Of a stretch of DNA of 64,000 bases, positions 26,236-35,196 are shown one piece after another (position 1 is the stretch's first letter; every line of letters starts with the position of its first letter). Position numbers and translations under genes: made by a program. Below the pieces are notes generated by a model. That model was not told where the DNA came from and searched no databases. It was given only the letters and a program-made list of their open reading frames with translations. The stretch is from Rahnella laticis (lineage in GTDB: Bacteria; Pseudomonadota; Gammaproteobacteria; Enterobacterales; Enterobacteriaceae). The stretch lies in contig NZ_JADOBI010000013.1 of NCBI RefSeq assembly GCF_015644585.1, positions 1 to 64,000 of the forward strand, written 5' to 3'.

Positions 26236-27153
26236 TTAGGTTGCTAAGGATATATTGCTCAATTTCTGATGCATAAAATCAATAAGCGCTCTGGTTTTAG
26301 CGGGCAAGTAACGCCTATCTGAATAAAGAGCGAACAATTGCAATGGGGCTGCCGATTGTTCAAACTCAATCTCGATTAACCGTCCATCGCTGATGTAGGG
26401 TTGGCAGGCTTGTTTCGATAGAATTGCGAAACCGACACCTGATACCGCAGCTCGTCCTGCCATCTCTCCGCTGTTTACGCGATAATGCGCATTAACCTTA
26501 ATTGTTTCGAATCCCCCCTTTAAATTGACAAACTGCCAGGGAGCACCTTTCAGCGCACTTACTGTTGTAATGCAGGGTAATTCTTCAAATTGCTGGATAT
26601 GAGAAGGGGTACCATAACGCTGAATGACTGAGGGGGCGGCAACAATTGTACAAGGGATAGTCACCAGATGACGGGCTATATAGTCACTGCCATCCATTCG
26701 ACCACGGGTAATAATGATAGCAAAATCCAGATCATCTCGCAGTGATTCGAGGCCTGACAAATTTGTGACACAGCTAATCTCCAAATCCGGATACTGACAG
26801 GCAAAATCGGCAATAACAGAACCCAGCAATGCAGGACCTATTTCATTGGGAATACAGATGCGTAATGGCCCCTTGAGTTGCATTTGCCGCAATGTTAATT
26901 CTGTTTCAGTTTGCTCAAGCGCCTCCAGTAATGGCTTCGCTCGTGTATATAGTAGGTGCCCCGCCTGGGTGAGTTTCATGTGTCGCGTGCTGCGCTCAAT
27001 GAGCTGAAGATTCAGTTTTGCTTCTAACTGAGAAATACAACGACTGACATTTGATGTCGGCATTACAAGGACTTTCGATGCCCCAACAAAACTTTCTCTT
27101 TCAACTACCGCAATGAACACTTTCAGAGTATTAAAATCAAGAGCTGGGCGCAT
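26236..27153 (-). CDS. LysR family regulator (CrgA/AaeR-like)
   Basis: 305 residues. The winged helix has S-F-V-G-A-S-K-V-L-V-M-P-T-S-N-V-S-R-C-I-S-Q-L-E and R-S-T-R-H-M-K-L-T, a pattern typical of the CrgA subgroup. It is divergent from the MFS gene at 27258, which it probably controls. Confidence 0.87.
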   Translation of the reverse strand: MRPALDFNTLKVFIAVVERESFVGASKVLVMPTSNVSRCISQLEAKLNLQLIERSTRHMKLTQAGHLLYTRAKPLLEALEQTETELTLRQMQLKGPLRICIPNEIGPALLGSVIADFACQYPDLEISCVTNLSGLESLRDDLDFAIIITRGRMDGSDYIARHLVTIPCTIVAAPSVIQRYGTPSHIQQFEELPCITTVSALKGAPWQFVNLKGGFETIKVNAHYRVNSGEMAGRAAVSGVGFAILSKQACQPYISDGRLIEIEFEQSAAPLQLFALYSDRRYLPAKTRALIDFMHQKLSNISLAT

Positions 27154-27257
27154 GAATTATCCCATATATGATAAAAATAATTGCCATTTTTACCATCTAA
27201 TCAACGCTATTGATAGCAATTAAACTCGGATATCTTTCATCCATAGGGTTGCTTGCT

Positions 27258-28457
27258 ATGCCACTGGTCACACAGACGTTTAATCATAAAACACTCACGC
27301 GGATAGCCGTTGTAATGGCTTTTATCCAGTTCACTAATGCGCTGGAGTACATGGCGTTAACTCCTGTTTTTGCTTTTATGGCAGATGGATTTTCGGTTCC
27401 AATATCATTTTCTGGCTATGTTTCTGGTATGTACACACTGGGTGCTGTCCTTTCCGGAATTATTGCTTTTTATATGATCGACCGATTAAATAAAAAACAA
27501 TTCCTGGCCAGGAATATGGTGCTGCTGGGAGCATTAACATTTTTTACCACACTCACTACTCACTTTGACACTCTACTCGCACTGCGATTTTGCGCAGGAT
27601 TGGTTGGTGGTACGACAATGGGGGTAGGTATGAGCATTTTGATAAACTATGCCCCAGCTAACTTACGTGGAAAAATGCTGGCAACGGTGATTGCATCGTT
27701 TTCAATGGTGAGTATCGTCGGTATGCCAGCTGTATTATTTTTTTGCACGCACTATGGTTGGCATACTGCGCTATGGTTAATCAGTTCACTTTGCCTGCTG
27801 TCTTTACCGTTGATAGTATTTATTATCCCCAAGGATACGGTTACACCAAGCGTGAAGAGGAATCAATCTATTGATACTCAAACCATTTTTTTCGCCTCTT
27901 GTACTGCAATAGTACAATTTAGCCCAATGCTGATTATTCCCATTTTGACGCCATTAATGATGCAGTATATGGGAGCACAAAAAAACCTATTACACTTCTT
28001 ATTCTTAAGTGGAGGGATCGCAGGTTATCTGTCCACAAAAATGACAGGAGTTCTAATATCGCGTTTATCTGCTCTGATGTTGGCCACAATTTCAACTCTG
28101 TTCTTTGTAGCAAGCTTGCTGATTCCAGCGATGGGCTATCATAATGCAGTTCTATTTATAACTTTGTTTCTTGGGGCCTCATATAGCCGACTTGTTTCCG
28201 CTTCGTCGGTTGCTATCCAGTATCCTGAGGATGAACAACGAGCCAGTTTTTCTTCATTACAAACAGCAATGATGTACCTGATAACAACTCTCGCATTCTT
28301 TCTGTCTTCCTTATTACTTCCTGATCAGGGAATAACAACGCAAAATCTAAACAGACTGTTGGTTGTCAGTGCATTAGCCGCATCTGGATTTCCCGTAATG
28401 GTCATAATACTTCAAAAGAAACTGGCTAAACGTACTATCCAGACACTTCATCCTTGA
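27258..28457 (+). CDS. MFS transporter
   Basis: 399 residues from ATG 27258 (AGGG about 11 nt upstream); a TTG 16 codons earlier is possible but less likely. About twelve membrane segments. A sequence in loop 2-3 (M-I-D-R-L-N-K-K-Q) takes the place of the classic MFS motif A, and N-Y-A-P-A-N-L-R-G-K follows later. Probably a proton-coupled efflux or sugar-like carrier. Paired with the divergent LysR regulator. Confidence 0.83.
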   Translation: MPLVTQTFNHKTLTRIAVVMAFIQFTNALEYMALTPVFAFMADGFSVPISFSGYVSGMYTLGAVLSGIIAFYMIDRLNKKQFLARNMVLLGALTFFTTLTTHFDTLLALRFCAGLVGGTTMGVGMSILINYAPANLRGKMLATVIASFSMVSIVGMPAVLFFCTHYGWHTALWLISSLCLLSLPLIVFIIPKDTVTPSVKRNQSIDTQTIFFASCTAIVQFSPMLIIPILTPLMMQYMGAQKNLLHFLFLSGGIAGYLSTKMTGVLISRLSALMLATISTLFFVASLLIPAMGYHNAVLFITLFLGASYSRLVSASSVAIQYPEDEQRASFSSLQTAMMYLITTLAFFLSSLLLPDQGITTQNLNRLLVVSALAASGFPVMVIILQKKLAKRTIQTLHP

Positions 28458-28464
28458 CTAGCGC

Positions 28465-28535
28465 AACGTCCGCTTTTGCAAGAAGCGGACGACCTATCTG
28501 AGCTGGAGGTCTGCTGTGATCTAAGAGCGGAAGTT
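28465..28535. repeat. Double-hairpin repeat, complete copy
   Basis: Left hairpin GTCCGCT, loop TTTGCAAGA, AGCGGAC; right hairpin GTCTGCT, loop GTGATCTAAG, AGCGGAA. It begins 8 bp after the MFS stop. Confidence 0.78.
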
Positions 28536-28724
28536 CTGAATGATTACTTACATCGAGGTGCCTAGAGTCATAGAAAGCAGAACATTTCAGTTGGTTTAAA
28601 GGTTAATGGAAAATTTCAGCTGACTACTGATGATTATTAGCTGTTAGGTAACATCAGAACAAAAAAAATGTAAATGTGTTACTATAATAAAAATAGGGTC
28701 TTGAGGGTTTAGGATTATACATAT

Positions 28725-29183
28725 ATGAGATTTTATAGCATAGATTATCTACAAATGCAGTCTAACATCAATGATTATTTAAAATACATCGTTATATTTA
28801 GTACTTTATTTATCCTGATCGTTGTTTTTAGTTTGTATATGCGTCATCGTTTGCAAACTAAATATCGTGACTTAACAATCATAGCCTTCTTATTTTTGCT
28901 CTTCATTTCTGGTGTTCAGTATGCTGATTACACCGATAGCCAAAACATACACTCCCAATCATCACAAATGGTTAACTTTGTTAGGTTGTTATCACAAGAA
29001 AAAGATGTAAATGTGAATACTATATTTTCTAGTTCTGTACAACTCTCTGATGGCATTATCGTTAAAATCAATGATCTTTTTTATCGCGTTAACTTAAGCC
29101 CAGATCAGAAAACATATAATTTAGTAGAGGTTTCGTTAGTAAACCCAAAAATAGAAATCATAAAAACTGAGGTGTGGAAATGA
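28725..29183 (+). CDS. DUF3290 family membrane protein
   Basis: 152 residues. Two membrane helices (about 20-41 and 50-66) are followed by a soluble domain. Its partner is the DUF421 gene, whose ATG overlaps the stop (ATGA). DUF3290-DUF421 pairs are best known from Gram-positive bacteria (Lactobacillales, staphylococci). The coding sequence is clearly more AT-rich than the neighbours, which suggests transfer. Function unknown, probably a membrane-associated complex. Confidence 0.7.
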   Translation: MRFYSIDYLQMQSNINDYLKYIVIFSTLFILIVVFSLYMRHRLQTKYRDLTIIAFLFLLFISGVQYADYTDSQNIHSQSSQMVNFVRLLSQEKDVNVNTIFSSSVQLSDGIIVKINDLFYRVNLSPDQKTYNLVEVSLVNPKIEIIKTEVWK

Positions 29184-29815
29184 TAATTTATTTACCTATC
29201 ATTATAAAGTTGGGCCTGGGGATACTGTGTTTAATTGTTCAAATAAATCTTATGGGAAAAGGAAATCTGGCCCCCTCATCCGCAATGGATCAGGTTCAAA
29301 ACTATGTGTTGGGGGGGATTATAGGAGGCGTGATTTACAATGAATCGATAACAGTATTACAATTTGTCCTGGTCCTAATTATATGGACTTTCTTGGTCTT
29401 TGTTCTTAAGTTTTTGAAAGAAAATAATCGATTTGTTAAAAGAATAATTGATGGAAAACCTATTACTTTAGTACATAATGGCAGCATTAATGTTAAAGAG
29501 TGTTTACGGAATGGTGTTTCTGCAAATGATTTGATGTTCAAATTAAGAGCAAATGGAATTTATGAAATAGAACAACTAAAACGCGTGGTTCTAGAACAAA
29601 ATGGGCAGTTAACCATTATACAAAGCGGTGATGAGAATATACGCTATCCAATTATAGTGGACGGTTTAGCCAACCATGATCTGCTCGAAATCCTTAATAA
29701 GGATAGTGAATGGTTAGAAAATGAAGTTACAAAGCAAAACTTCAATAAAATCAGTGAAGTATATTTAGGTGAGTATTTATCAGGTAGAATTAATTTATAC
29801 GGATATGAAAAATAA
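29180..29815 (+). CDS. DUF421 (YetF-like) membrane protein
   Basis: 211 residues from ATG 29180. Three N-terminal membrane segments, then the family hallmark I-D-G-K-P-I-T-L-V-H-N-G and R-x-N-G-V-S-A-N-D-L-M-F-K-L-R. DUF421 proteins such as YetF are linked to spore or membrane proteins in Bacillus, but the biochemical role is unknown. AT-rich, like its partner DUF3290. The pair forms one insertion unit ending near a repeat remnant. Confidence 0.8.
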   Translation: MIIYLPIIIKLGLGILCLIVQINLMGKGNLAPSSAMDQVQNYVLGGIIGGVIYNESITVLQFVLVLIIWTFLVFVLKFLKENNRFVKRIIDGKPITLVHNGSINVKECLRNGVSANDLMFKLRANGIYEIEQLKRVVLEQNGQLTIIQSGDENIRYPIIVDGLANHDLLEILNKDSEWLENEVTKQNFNKISEVYLGEYLSGRINLYGYEK

Positions 29816-29884
29816 TATCCGAAATTAACTCTCTAATTCTCATAAGGCAGCCATTTCAGGTGTGCCTCTGCTTATATCAACGTT

Positions 29885-29910
29885 CGATCCTAAGACGGAG
29901 CGGACAAGCT
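29885..29910. repeat. Degenerate right end of the hairpin repeat
   Basis: CGATCCTAAGACGGAGCGGAC; only the right arm is clear. Confidence 0.35.
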
Positions 29911-30049
29911 CACAGAGCATAAAAGGTCAGCTCGGACATCCACACTTTATGCCTGACACTAGAGGTACCGGCATTACTCATAACAACTTGAGTATAAACT
30001 CCTACAAGTCATCTGATGTATGCTATGTCAGTCAAAGAGGAGAAGAGCA

Positions 30050-30469
30050 ATGACTGAGCGGAAAGAACCCTACTGGAATCGCATGGTTCCCGAACTGACC
30101 GTTTTGGATTTTACAGTATCTCTGCAATTCTATGTTGACGTGCTTGGCTTCAACATCATGATAAGACGTACTGAGCCCGATTTTGCATATGTCAGTCTCG
30201 GCGAGGCGCAATTGATGCTTGAACAATATTCTCCGGAAGGATGGAATACGGCTGAATTAATCAGGCCTTTGGGTCGCGGCGTTAATTTTCAGATAGAAGT
30301 AGAAGATATCAAATCCCTTTTAGCTCGTGTCAACGCTAGTGGTTATAAGTTGTACCGGGAACTGCGTGATAATCATTACACCATTGGAGAAACGACAGCC
30401 TGCCAGAGAGAATTTCTTGTACAGGATCCTGATGGCTTTCTCCTGCGCTTCACCCAATATATTGAATGA
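30050..30469 (+). CDS. VOC family protein (bleomycin-resistance/glyoxalase fold)
   Basis: 139 residues from ATG 30050, with AGAGGAG upstream. Two beta-alpha-beta-beta-beta units: T-V-L-D-F-T-V-S-L-Q-F-Y near residue 16 and F-L-V-Q-D-P-D-G-F-L-L-R near 122. The layout, with an E-x-Y / Q-L-M-L-E segment, matches bleomycin-binding proteins more than glyoxalase I. It may sequester a glycopeptide drug or act on another small substrate. Single-gene unit. Confidence 0.82.
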   Translation: MTERKEPYWNRMVPELTVLDFTVSLQFYVDVLGFNIMIRRTEPDFAYVSLGEAQLMLEQYSPEGWNTAELIRPLGRGVNFQIEVEDIKSLLARVNASGYKLYRELRDNHYTIGETTACQREFLVQDPDGFLLRFTQYIE

Positions 30470-30524
30470 AGTATTAGTATTCGCCCCTCCCATGGGATGG
30501 ACAAGTGTATTGAACTTAAAATTA

Positions 30525-30543
30525 CACTGAGCGAGGAGCGTAC
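30525..30543. repeat. Right end of the hairpin repeat
   Basis: CACTGAGCGAGGAGCGTAC, downstream of the VOC gene; the left unit is not seen. Confidence 0.5.
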
Positions 30544-30623
30544 CTGCTCTTATGATAATCCCTACAATGGATGCATGTTGGGGTACTTGATTTAACATTT
30601 GATTTTTAAAAATTGGAGTTTTT

Positions 30624-30881
30624 ATGACCAGGTGTTTTCTTGCATTTTTTTACATGGTGTGCGCATTTGCGGCAAATGCTGCTGATGGAGGTAATGGGGG
30701 AAATGGAGGTAATTTCTCTGATGGAGGAAACGGAACAGACGGTACTAATACTGTATCTACTCCCGGCCGCGCGGGGTGCCCGGGTGGAACCAATCCAGAC
30801 CGTTCGGGAAATTTTTATCTTCCCGGTACAAAAGAGCAATGCAATCCCGGGAAGCAGGATGAAATTAAACGCTCTCAGTAA
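30624..30881 (+). CDS. Small secreted glycine/asparagine-rich protein
   Basis: 85 residues. A signal peptide of about 19 residues ends A-N-A, with AD as the first mature residues. The mature 66 residues begin with D-G-G-N-G-G-N-G-G-N and later carry two cysteines (G-C-P-G-G and Q-C-N-P-G) that could be disulfide linked. TTGGAG provides a ribosome site. The composition resembles microcin-like or cell-surface peptides, but no immunity gene is recognised. Not identified as a known family. Confidence 0.6.
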   Translation: MTRCFLAFFYMVCAFAANAADGGNGGNGGNFSDGGNGTDGTNTVSTPGRAGCPGGTNPDRSGNFYLPGTKEQCNPGKQDEIKRSQ

Positions 30882-30911
30882 GAATTAACAGGTAAAAGAC
30901 AATTCACGAGA

Positions 30912-30962
30912 TGCGTCCGCTTCTGGCACTCACAAGACGCTCAGACCCGGCATGGCGAGGAA
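30912..30962. repeat. Left end of the hairpin repeat
   Basis: GCGTCCGCTTCTGGCACTC; the right arm is degenerate (ATGGCGAGGAAAGAATCGG). Confidence 0.55.
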
Positions 30963-31060
30963 AGAATCGGTATCAATCTGCACGTTCCTCCAATACTGAC
31001 AATTCAACTGTTCCACGCTCAATAATTCGCTATGATGAAAAAATGAAAAGGATATCGAAG

Positions 31061-31390
31061 ATGAAAACAGTAGAATTTCTGCTGTACACCCTAAAACCAG
31101 GCTCTGGGAAAGACTTCCACAAAATCATGACGGAGGAGAGTGCTCCACTTCACCGTTCAGCGGGTATGGATATTATTACTTTTGGTATATCCGCGCATGA
31201 CAACGACGCATACTATCTGATCAGAGCTTATGACAGCCTCTCACATCTCAAATCCTCTCAGGAATCTTTTTACAGCAGTGAAGAATGGCGTCTTGGCCCC
31301 CGGCAGGCCATTATTGATAGGATCAGCGTCAGCGTTAAATCGGTGCTCATGCTTAATAATAGTGCCATTGAGAATTTACGATCCAATTGA
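31061..31390 (+). CDS. NIPSNAP family small protein
   Basis: 109 residues from ATG 31061 (AAAGGAT upstream); the longer frame begins inside the repeat. The pattern V-E-F-L-L-Y-T-L-K-P-G, a helix and W-R-L-G-P-R-Q near the C-terminus fit the dimeric alpha/beta-barrel NIPSNAP family. No catalytic role is assigned. A single-gene unit. Confidence 0.65.
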   Translation: MKTVEFLLYTLKPGSGKDFHKIMTEESAPLHRSAGMDIITFGISAHDNDAYYLIRAYDSLSHLKSSQESFYSSEEWRLGPRQAIIDRISVSVKSVLMLNNSAIENLRSN

Positions 31391-31437
31391 TTGTGCATCT
31401 ATGCATATAAAAGCCGCGCAAGCGGCATTTATATTAC

Positions 31438-31496
31438 ATGCCCGAGCCGTTAATCTGAGGTATCTCACCGGCAGCTATGAGCGAGAAGCCGAGCTG
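31438..31496. repeat. Repeat copy, same subfamily as 15119
   Basis: CATGCCCGAGCCGTTA, GGTATCTCACCGGC and TATGAGCGAGAAGCCGAGCT. Preceded by a small hairpin GCCGC/GCGGC at 31413-31426. Confidence 0.55.
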
Positions 31497-31626
31497 AGTC
31501 CTAAAAGGTAACCCACATTGCTACATGTCGCCCCGCAATAAAACTTTTAGAGGTCTCTTCAACGATTAGGTTTACCAGATGCGGCGGTCGTGCGTGGTCT
31601 TTCACAATAATAAATCCTAATGCACC

Positions 31627-31990
31627 TTAAAATCTGGCATTAAAAGCGACCATATTGTCTGTTGTAAGCGTGGTAACAGCCAGACCGCGTTGCTGCCCAG
31701 TAAGGAGAATTCTCTGAATAAGCCGTGTCACGATCCCATTGCGCTGCCATTCCGGCTGCACATCAATTTCAGCAATGTGCAGCCTTACGCCTTCAACTTT
31801 TCTTGTTACAAACCCTACAGGAACTGAATCAGGCGTATACGCCGCGAGTAACAGACCATTAAGACTGAAATTGCTCAATTCCTTAAGGCTCCTCCCCTGT
31901 TACCACACCGGCATTACGCAATGTTTCAAAAGCAGCCAGTTCAACAGCACGAAGCTTGTCAGAATGAGTGGGATTGATAGTGAAATCCAT
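31627..31990 (-). pseudogene. GNAT acetyltransferase, frameshifted and truncated
   Basis: From ATG 31990 (minus) the frame begins M-D-F-T-I-N-P-T-H-S-D-K and stops after about 36 codons. The rest (S-N-F-S-L-N-G-L-L-L-A-A, later E-W-Q-R-N-G-I-V-T-R-L, the acetyl-CoA loop) continues in another frame after a frameshift near 31903-31912. The C-terminal third of a normal GNAT domain is missing. Probably nonfunctional. Confidence 0.7.
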
Positions 31991-32647
31991 GACTTTTTTT
32001 CATAATTATTAGTATCTTTAAGTCTCTATTATCTGGAAACAAGAGTGAGCCTTTCTCACCAAATGAACGTTAACTCGTTGATCCTATTACGGGTAAAAAC
32101 TTCAATGGTTGCCACGACAGTTGCCATAGGCTCGATAGCTAAGAATCAAGTAAGAGTTGCTGCTGGGGGCGCGACGCCAGCCTGCAAAAGGGTTCTGGGG
32201 TGACAGTTAACCTCTTTGACAGATTACTCAGCGATGTATAACCGCTAACTTCGGGTATTTCTTTCTCTCTCTGCCTCGCCATCGCCCCCTCACTGCTTGC
32301 GGGCCTATTAAGGATCACTACCGGGGTAGAAACTCGCCATGTTCCAGGCTGAAGATATGGAGGCATTCTACTTTGCGATTGAACGCTTAAGGGACTCAGA
32401 ACTTACTACCAAACCTTCTTTCGAAATGGTAGGAATCATTCCAACCATCAGGAATGGATATAAAGCGTTTGAAAAGCGCCCAGAGTAATGCGGTGCCTCC
32501 CATATATACCAGTCAGCCCTCAGAAACTATCAGCACAATAGTCTGATTGACAAAATCCTGCCATCGCAGGACTTTGCTTTTAACCGCGGACTGGCGAAGC
32601 CATATCTGACTCCACCAATAAAGGAAGTGAGCACTTATTAATAAAAT
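31991..32647. other. Decayed sequence between cargo units
   Basis: About 650 bp. Apart from a possible 49-codon frame (32339-32488) no gene is supported; the other frames have no ribosome sites. It probably contains fragments of lost genes. Confidence 0.4.
32339..32488 (+). CDS. Possible small protein or gene remnant
   Basis: A 49-residue frame with GGGG 14 nt before ATG. It contains F-E-M-V-G-I-I-P-T-I-R-N-G-Y-K-A-F-E-K, which looks like an internal piece of a larger protein. Unrecognised and possibly not expressed. Confidence 0.25.
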   Translation: MFQAEDMEAFYFAIERLRDSELTTKPSFEMVGIIPTIRNGYKAFEKRPE

Positions 32648-33661
32648 TTATTGCACCAGAACGCCCTGAATAAGACTTGCTTTCACAATAGTGACCTGCG
32701 AAATATTCAGCGCCTGCATAAAGCCTTCAACAAGCAGAAGATTACTCACGTCAGTTGAGCGGTATTGCCCTGCAATCTCGTTGTCAGTTTTCCAGACCTG
32801 ATTTTTTGAGACGCGTTCAATGTCAGCCAGTTGGTAAGTATTCTTAGCTGGATGAATCTGCCCCTTAACCGAATAACCATGAACACCACCAATTCCAATA
32901 ACCCGGCGTTTTTTTACATCCTGCTTAATTTGGGCACTAACGTGCGTTCTTGCATAAAAGTTGACGTAACGCAGTACGGTATTGCGCTGCGAACCAATCG
33001 GGTTAGGTGACTCGGTTTTATCCAATTCCTGATTTTTCAGCACGCTAATAATAAATTCTTTCAGTGTCACGGAGGCCAGTTTGCCAAGATAAAAATCCGT
33101 CACAGTCTGGCCATTTTGTTCACGCATCGCCGTCATCTGCATAGACCCGCCACCGATATCCCAGACCAGCAGATCCTCATTTTTGACATTCCTGTCATGC
33201 AAAGCCGCTTTAGCCGAGAGGAACCCCAATTCGGCTTCCTGTTCCTGGGAAATTATGCGCAGTTGAACCCCGGCTTTTTGGTTGAACATGTCAATGACTT
33301 GCTGACCGTTGGACGCCGTTCGGAAAACTGCTGTCGCAACGCCGGTAACTCGTTTCGGGTGAAAAGTCCGGGCTTTATTCACCATATCTTTCAGCGCGAT
33401 CACTGCTTCCTGCTGGATCGTTTCGTTAATCTGATTATTTCCTGATTTGCCCAATTCAGCGTTAAAAGCCAGCGGCCGCTGATCCTCATACAACACTTTA
33501 CCCAACTGGTTATGGCAAATATCCACTTCTGCGACCTGAATTTTGGTGGTACCCGAGCCCATATCGATTCCCGCACGGGTTTCGATACAGTTAACTGCTT
33601 CTGCGGAGAGCGTGGTTAACCCTAATACGATGCAAATTAAAATTTTTAGTGAGTGGTTCAT
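32648..33661 (-). CDS. Exported Ppx/GppA-like phosphatase family protein
   Basis: 337 residues. A hydrophobic N-terminus (about 22 residues, ending S-A-E-A) is a signal peptide, unlike cytosolic Ppx/GppA. Then the actin-like ATPase fold motifs: G-I-D-M-G-S-G-T-T-K-I near residue 31, V-A-T-A-V-F-R-T-A-S-N-G near 108, D-I-G-G-G-S-M-Q near 168 and G-I-G-G-V-H-G near 252. The family cleaves polyphosphate or pppGpp; a periplasmic form must use another substrate or cofactor pool. It lies 33 bp from the GH28 gene on the same strand. Confidence 0.78.
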   Translation of the reverse strand: MNHSLKILICIVLGLTTLSAEAVNCIETRAGIDMGSGTTKIQVAEVDICHNQLGKVLYEDQRPLAFNAELGKSGNNQINETIQQEAVIALKDMVNKARTFHPKRVTGVATAVFRTASNGQQVIDMFNQKAGVQLRIISQEQEAELGFLSAKAALHDRNVKNEDLLVWDIGGGSMQMTAMREQNGQTVTDFYLGKLASVTLKEFIISVLKNQELDKTESPNPIGSQRNTVLRYVNFYARTHVSAQIKQDVKKRRVIGIGGVHGYSVKGQIHPAKNTYQLADIERVSKNQVWKTDNEIAGQYRSTDVSNLLLVEGFMQALNISQVTIVKASLIQGVLVQ

Positions 33662-33694
33662 TTCATCCTGCCCTGAAAATAAAGAAAAATTGAA

Positions 33695-35011
33695 TTAGCT
33701 ACCAGGAAACGTTACCCAACTTCCGACACAGCCAGCATACACTTCTGCACTCTGCGATTTTCCGAGCAACGCCGGACGCACGCCGCCGGGTCCGGTTTGG
33801 ATCTCGGTGAACTCAATCTTCCAGTGCGCATCCGGTGCGAAGCGCACGCCATCCAGCATGATGCTAAGCTGATGTGTGTCATCGTAACCCCGCATTACGA
33901 GGTCGCCGGATGCACCAGTAACATCCCGGAGTACGATGTCGCGAAAAACGGGGATCTTACTACCCTGCGCTTTGGCGTCGTAGTGTGTATCGAAATCAAT
34001 CGGACGGCGGTTGTTGCGCAGACAAACGTGCTCGAAGCTCACATTGCTGACTAATCCACCGCGGCTGGCGTCACTCTTAATGCGCAGACCGGAGGTGGTA
34101 CCGTCCAAAGTCAGCCCCTGAACCAGTACATCGCTGACGCCGCCGACCGTCTCGCTGCCGATAGACAGACCATGTCCCCAATAAAAATGGTTATCGATCA
34201 GCGATATATATCGGGTGGCTCCAGCGCTCCCAGCCTTGATTGCTACGTTATCGTCGCCGGTGCGGATGAAACTGTGTGCAATGGTGACATCCTGCGAGGC
34301 ACCGGGGTCGATACCATCCGTATTGCGCGCACCTGCAGGCGTATCGATGCGTACGCCCCAGAACGTCGCTCCTTGTACGGCATTCATCGCCATGTGGAAG
34401 TTGGGCGCATTGCGCAGCGTGACCTTGTAGAACGTGATGTCGTGAGCGTGGTCAATCTGGATCAGGCGCGGGATATTCTGCTTGCTGCCTTCGGTTTGTG
34501 CGCGACGCGCGAGCTGCCACCATGTCTCATTATGCCCAATCATCGGTTGCCCGCCCTGCCCGTCGATTATACCCTCGCCAACAATGCCGCCGCCCCGTGT
34601 GCCATTGAACAAGATTAACGGACGGCAGCCATTACCTTTGTGATCGAGAGTGCCACAGCGGCCATCATTGTCATAGGCAAGTGGATTGGTCGTTGCTGCC
34701 AGCACTGCATCACGATCGAGCCAGAGTGTGACGCCGGACTTCATGATCAGCGGTCCGCTAACAAAGCCGGTGCCCGCAGCACCGGCTATCAGACGTACGG
34801 CGGCTCCCGGCTGACAGTGGTTGATACTATCCTGTAAACGCTGAGTATCATCTTTGGATTGTGCGGAAGAGGTCAATGTTACGCATACCGAAACAGGCAA
34901 TCCGGGTTCTGACACGTGCCGCCGATCTTGCGCTAAACCGGAAGTACTGGCCAGGAGCACTGATAAGACAAAAACACGGCAGGAAAATCCCAACATGTGA
35001 TTTAGAATCAT
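33695..35011 (-). CDS. Polygalacturonase (glycoside hydrolase family 28), exported
   Basis: 438 residues with a signal peptide (about residues 6-27; start ATG 35011, with ATG 34996 a close alternative). Family GH28 motifs are present in order: N-T-D-G-I-D-P, T-G-D-D-N-V-A-I-K, G-H-G-L-S-I-G-S and R-I-K, including the catalytic aspartates. A pectin- or galacturonan-degrading beta-helix enzyme of the periplasm or exterior. It suggests a plant-associated host. It forms a likely operon with the Ppx-like gene. Confidence 0.9.
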   Translation of the reverse strand: MILNHMLGFSCRVFVLSVLLASTSGLAQDRRHVSEPGLPVSVCVTLTSSAQSKDDTQRLQDSINHCQPGAAVRLIAGAAGTGFVSGPLIMKSGVTLWLDRDAVLAATTNPLAYDNDGRCGTLDHKGNGCRPLILFNGTRGGGIVGEGIIDGQGGQPMIGHNETWWQLARRAQTEGSKQNIPRLIQIDHAHDITFYKVTLRNAPNFHMAMNAVQGATFWGVRIDTPAGARNTDGIDPGASQDVTIAHSFIRTGDDNVAIKAGSAGATRYISLIDNHFYWGHGLSIGSETVGGVSDVLVQGLTLDGTTSGLRIKSDASRGGLVSNVSFEHVCLRNNRRPIDFDTHYDAKAQGSKIPVFRDIVLRDVTGASGDLVMRGYDDTHQLSIMLDGVRFAPDAHWKIEFTEIQTGPGGVRPALLGKSQSAEVYAGCVGSWVTFPGS

Positions 35012-35196
35012 TAAAATACAATCAGCCCATTGATAACCATGACAACATCATATTTGAGGCATATGAATTAGTCATGTCTTGACCAAGAAAATTCGCAGTT
35101 AGCTCTTCAGTTATGACAGCTTTCCTTTCCCAGTCATTTATGACTTGGTTAAAGTAGAGGCAACATTTTTTTCCTGAATCATTCATGAGGGTAATA

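Noticed and set aside
32139-32366. 75-codon minus-strand frame in the decayed region
   Set aside because: No ribosome site, no domain, and low-complexity composition.
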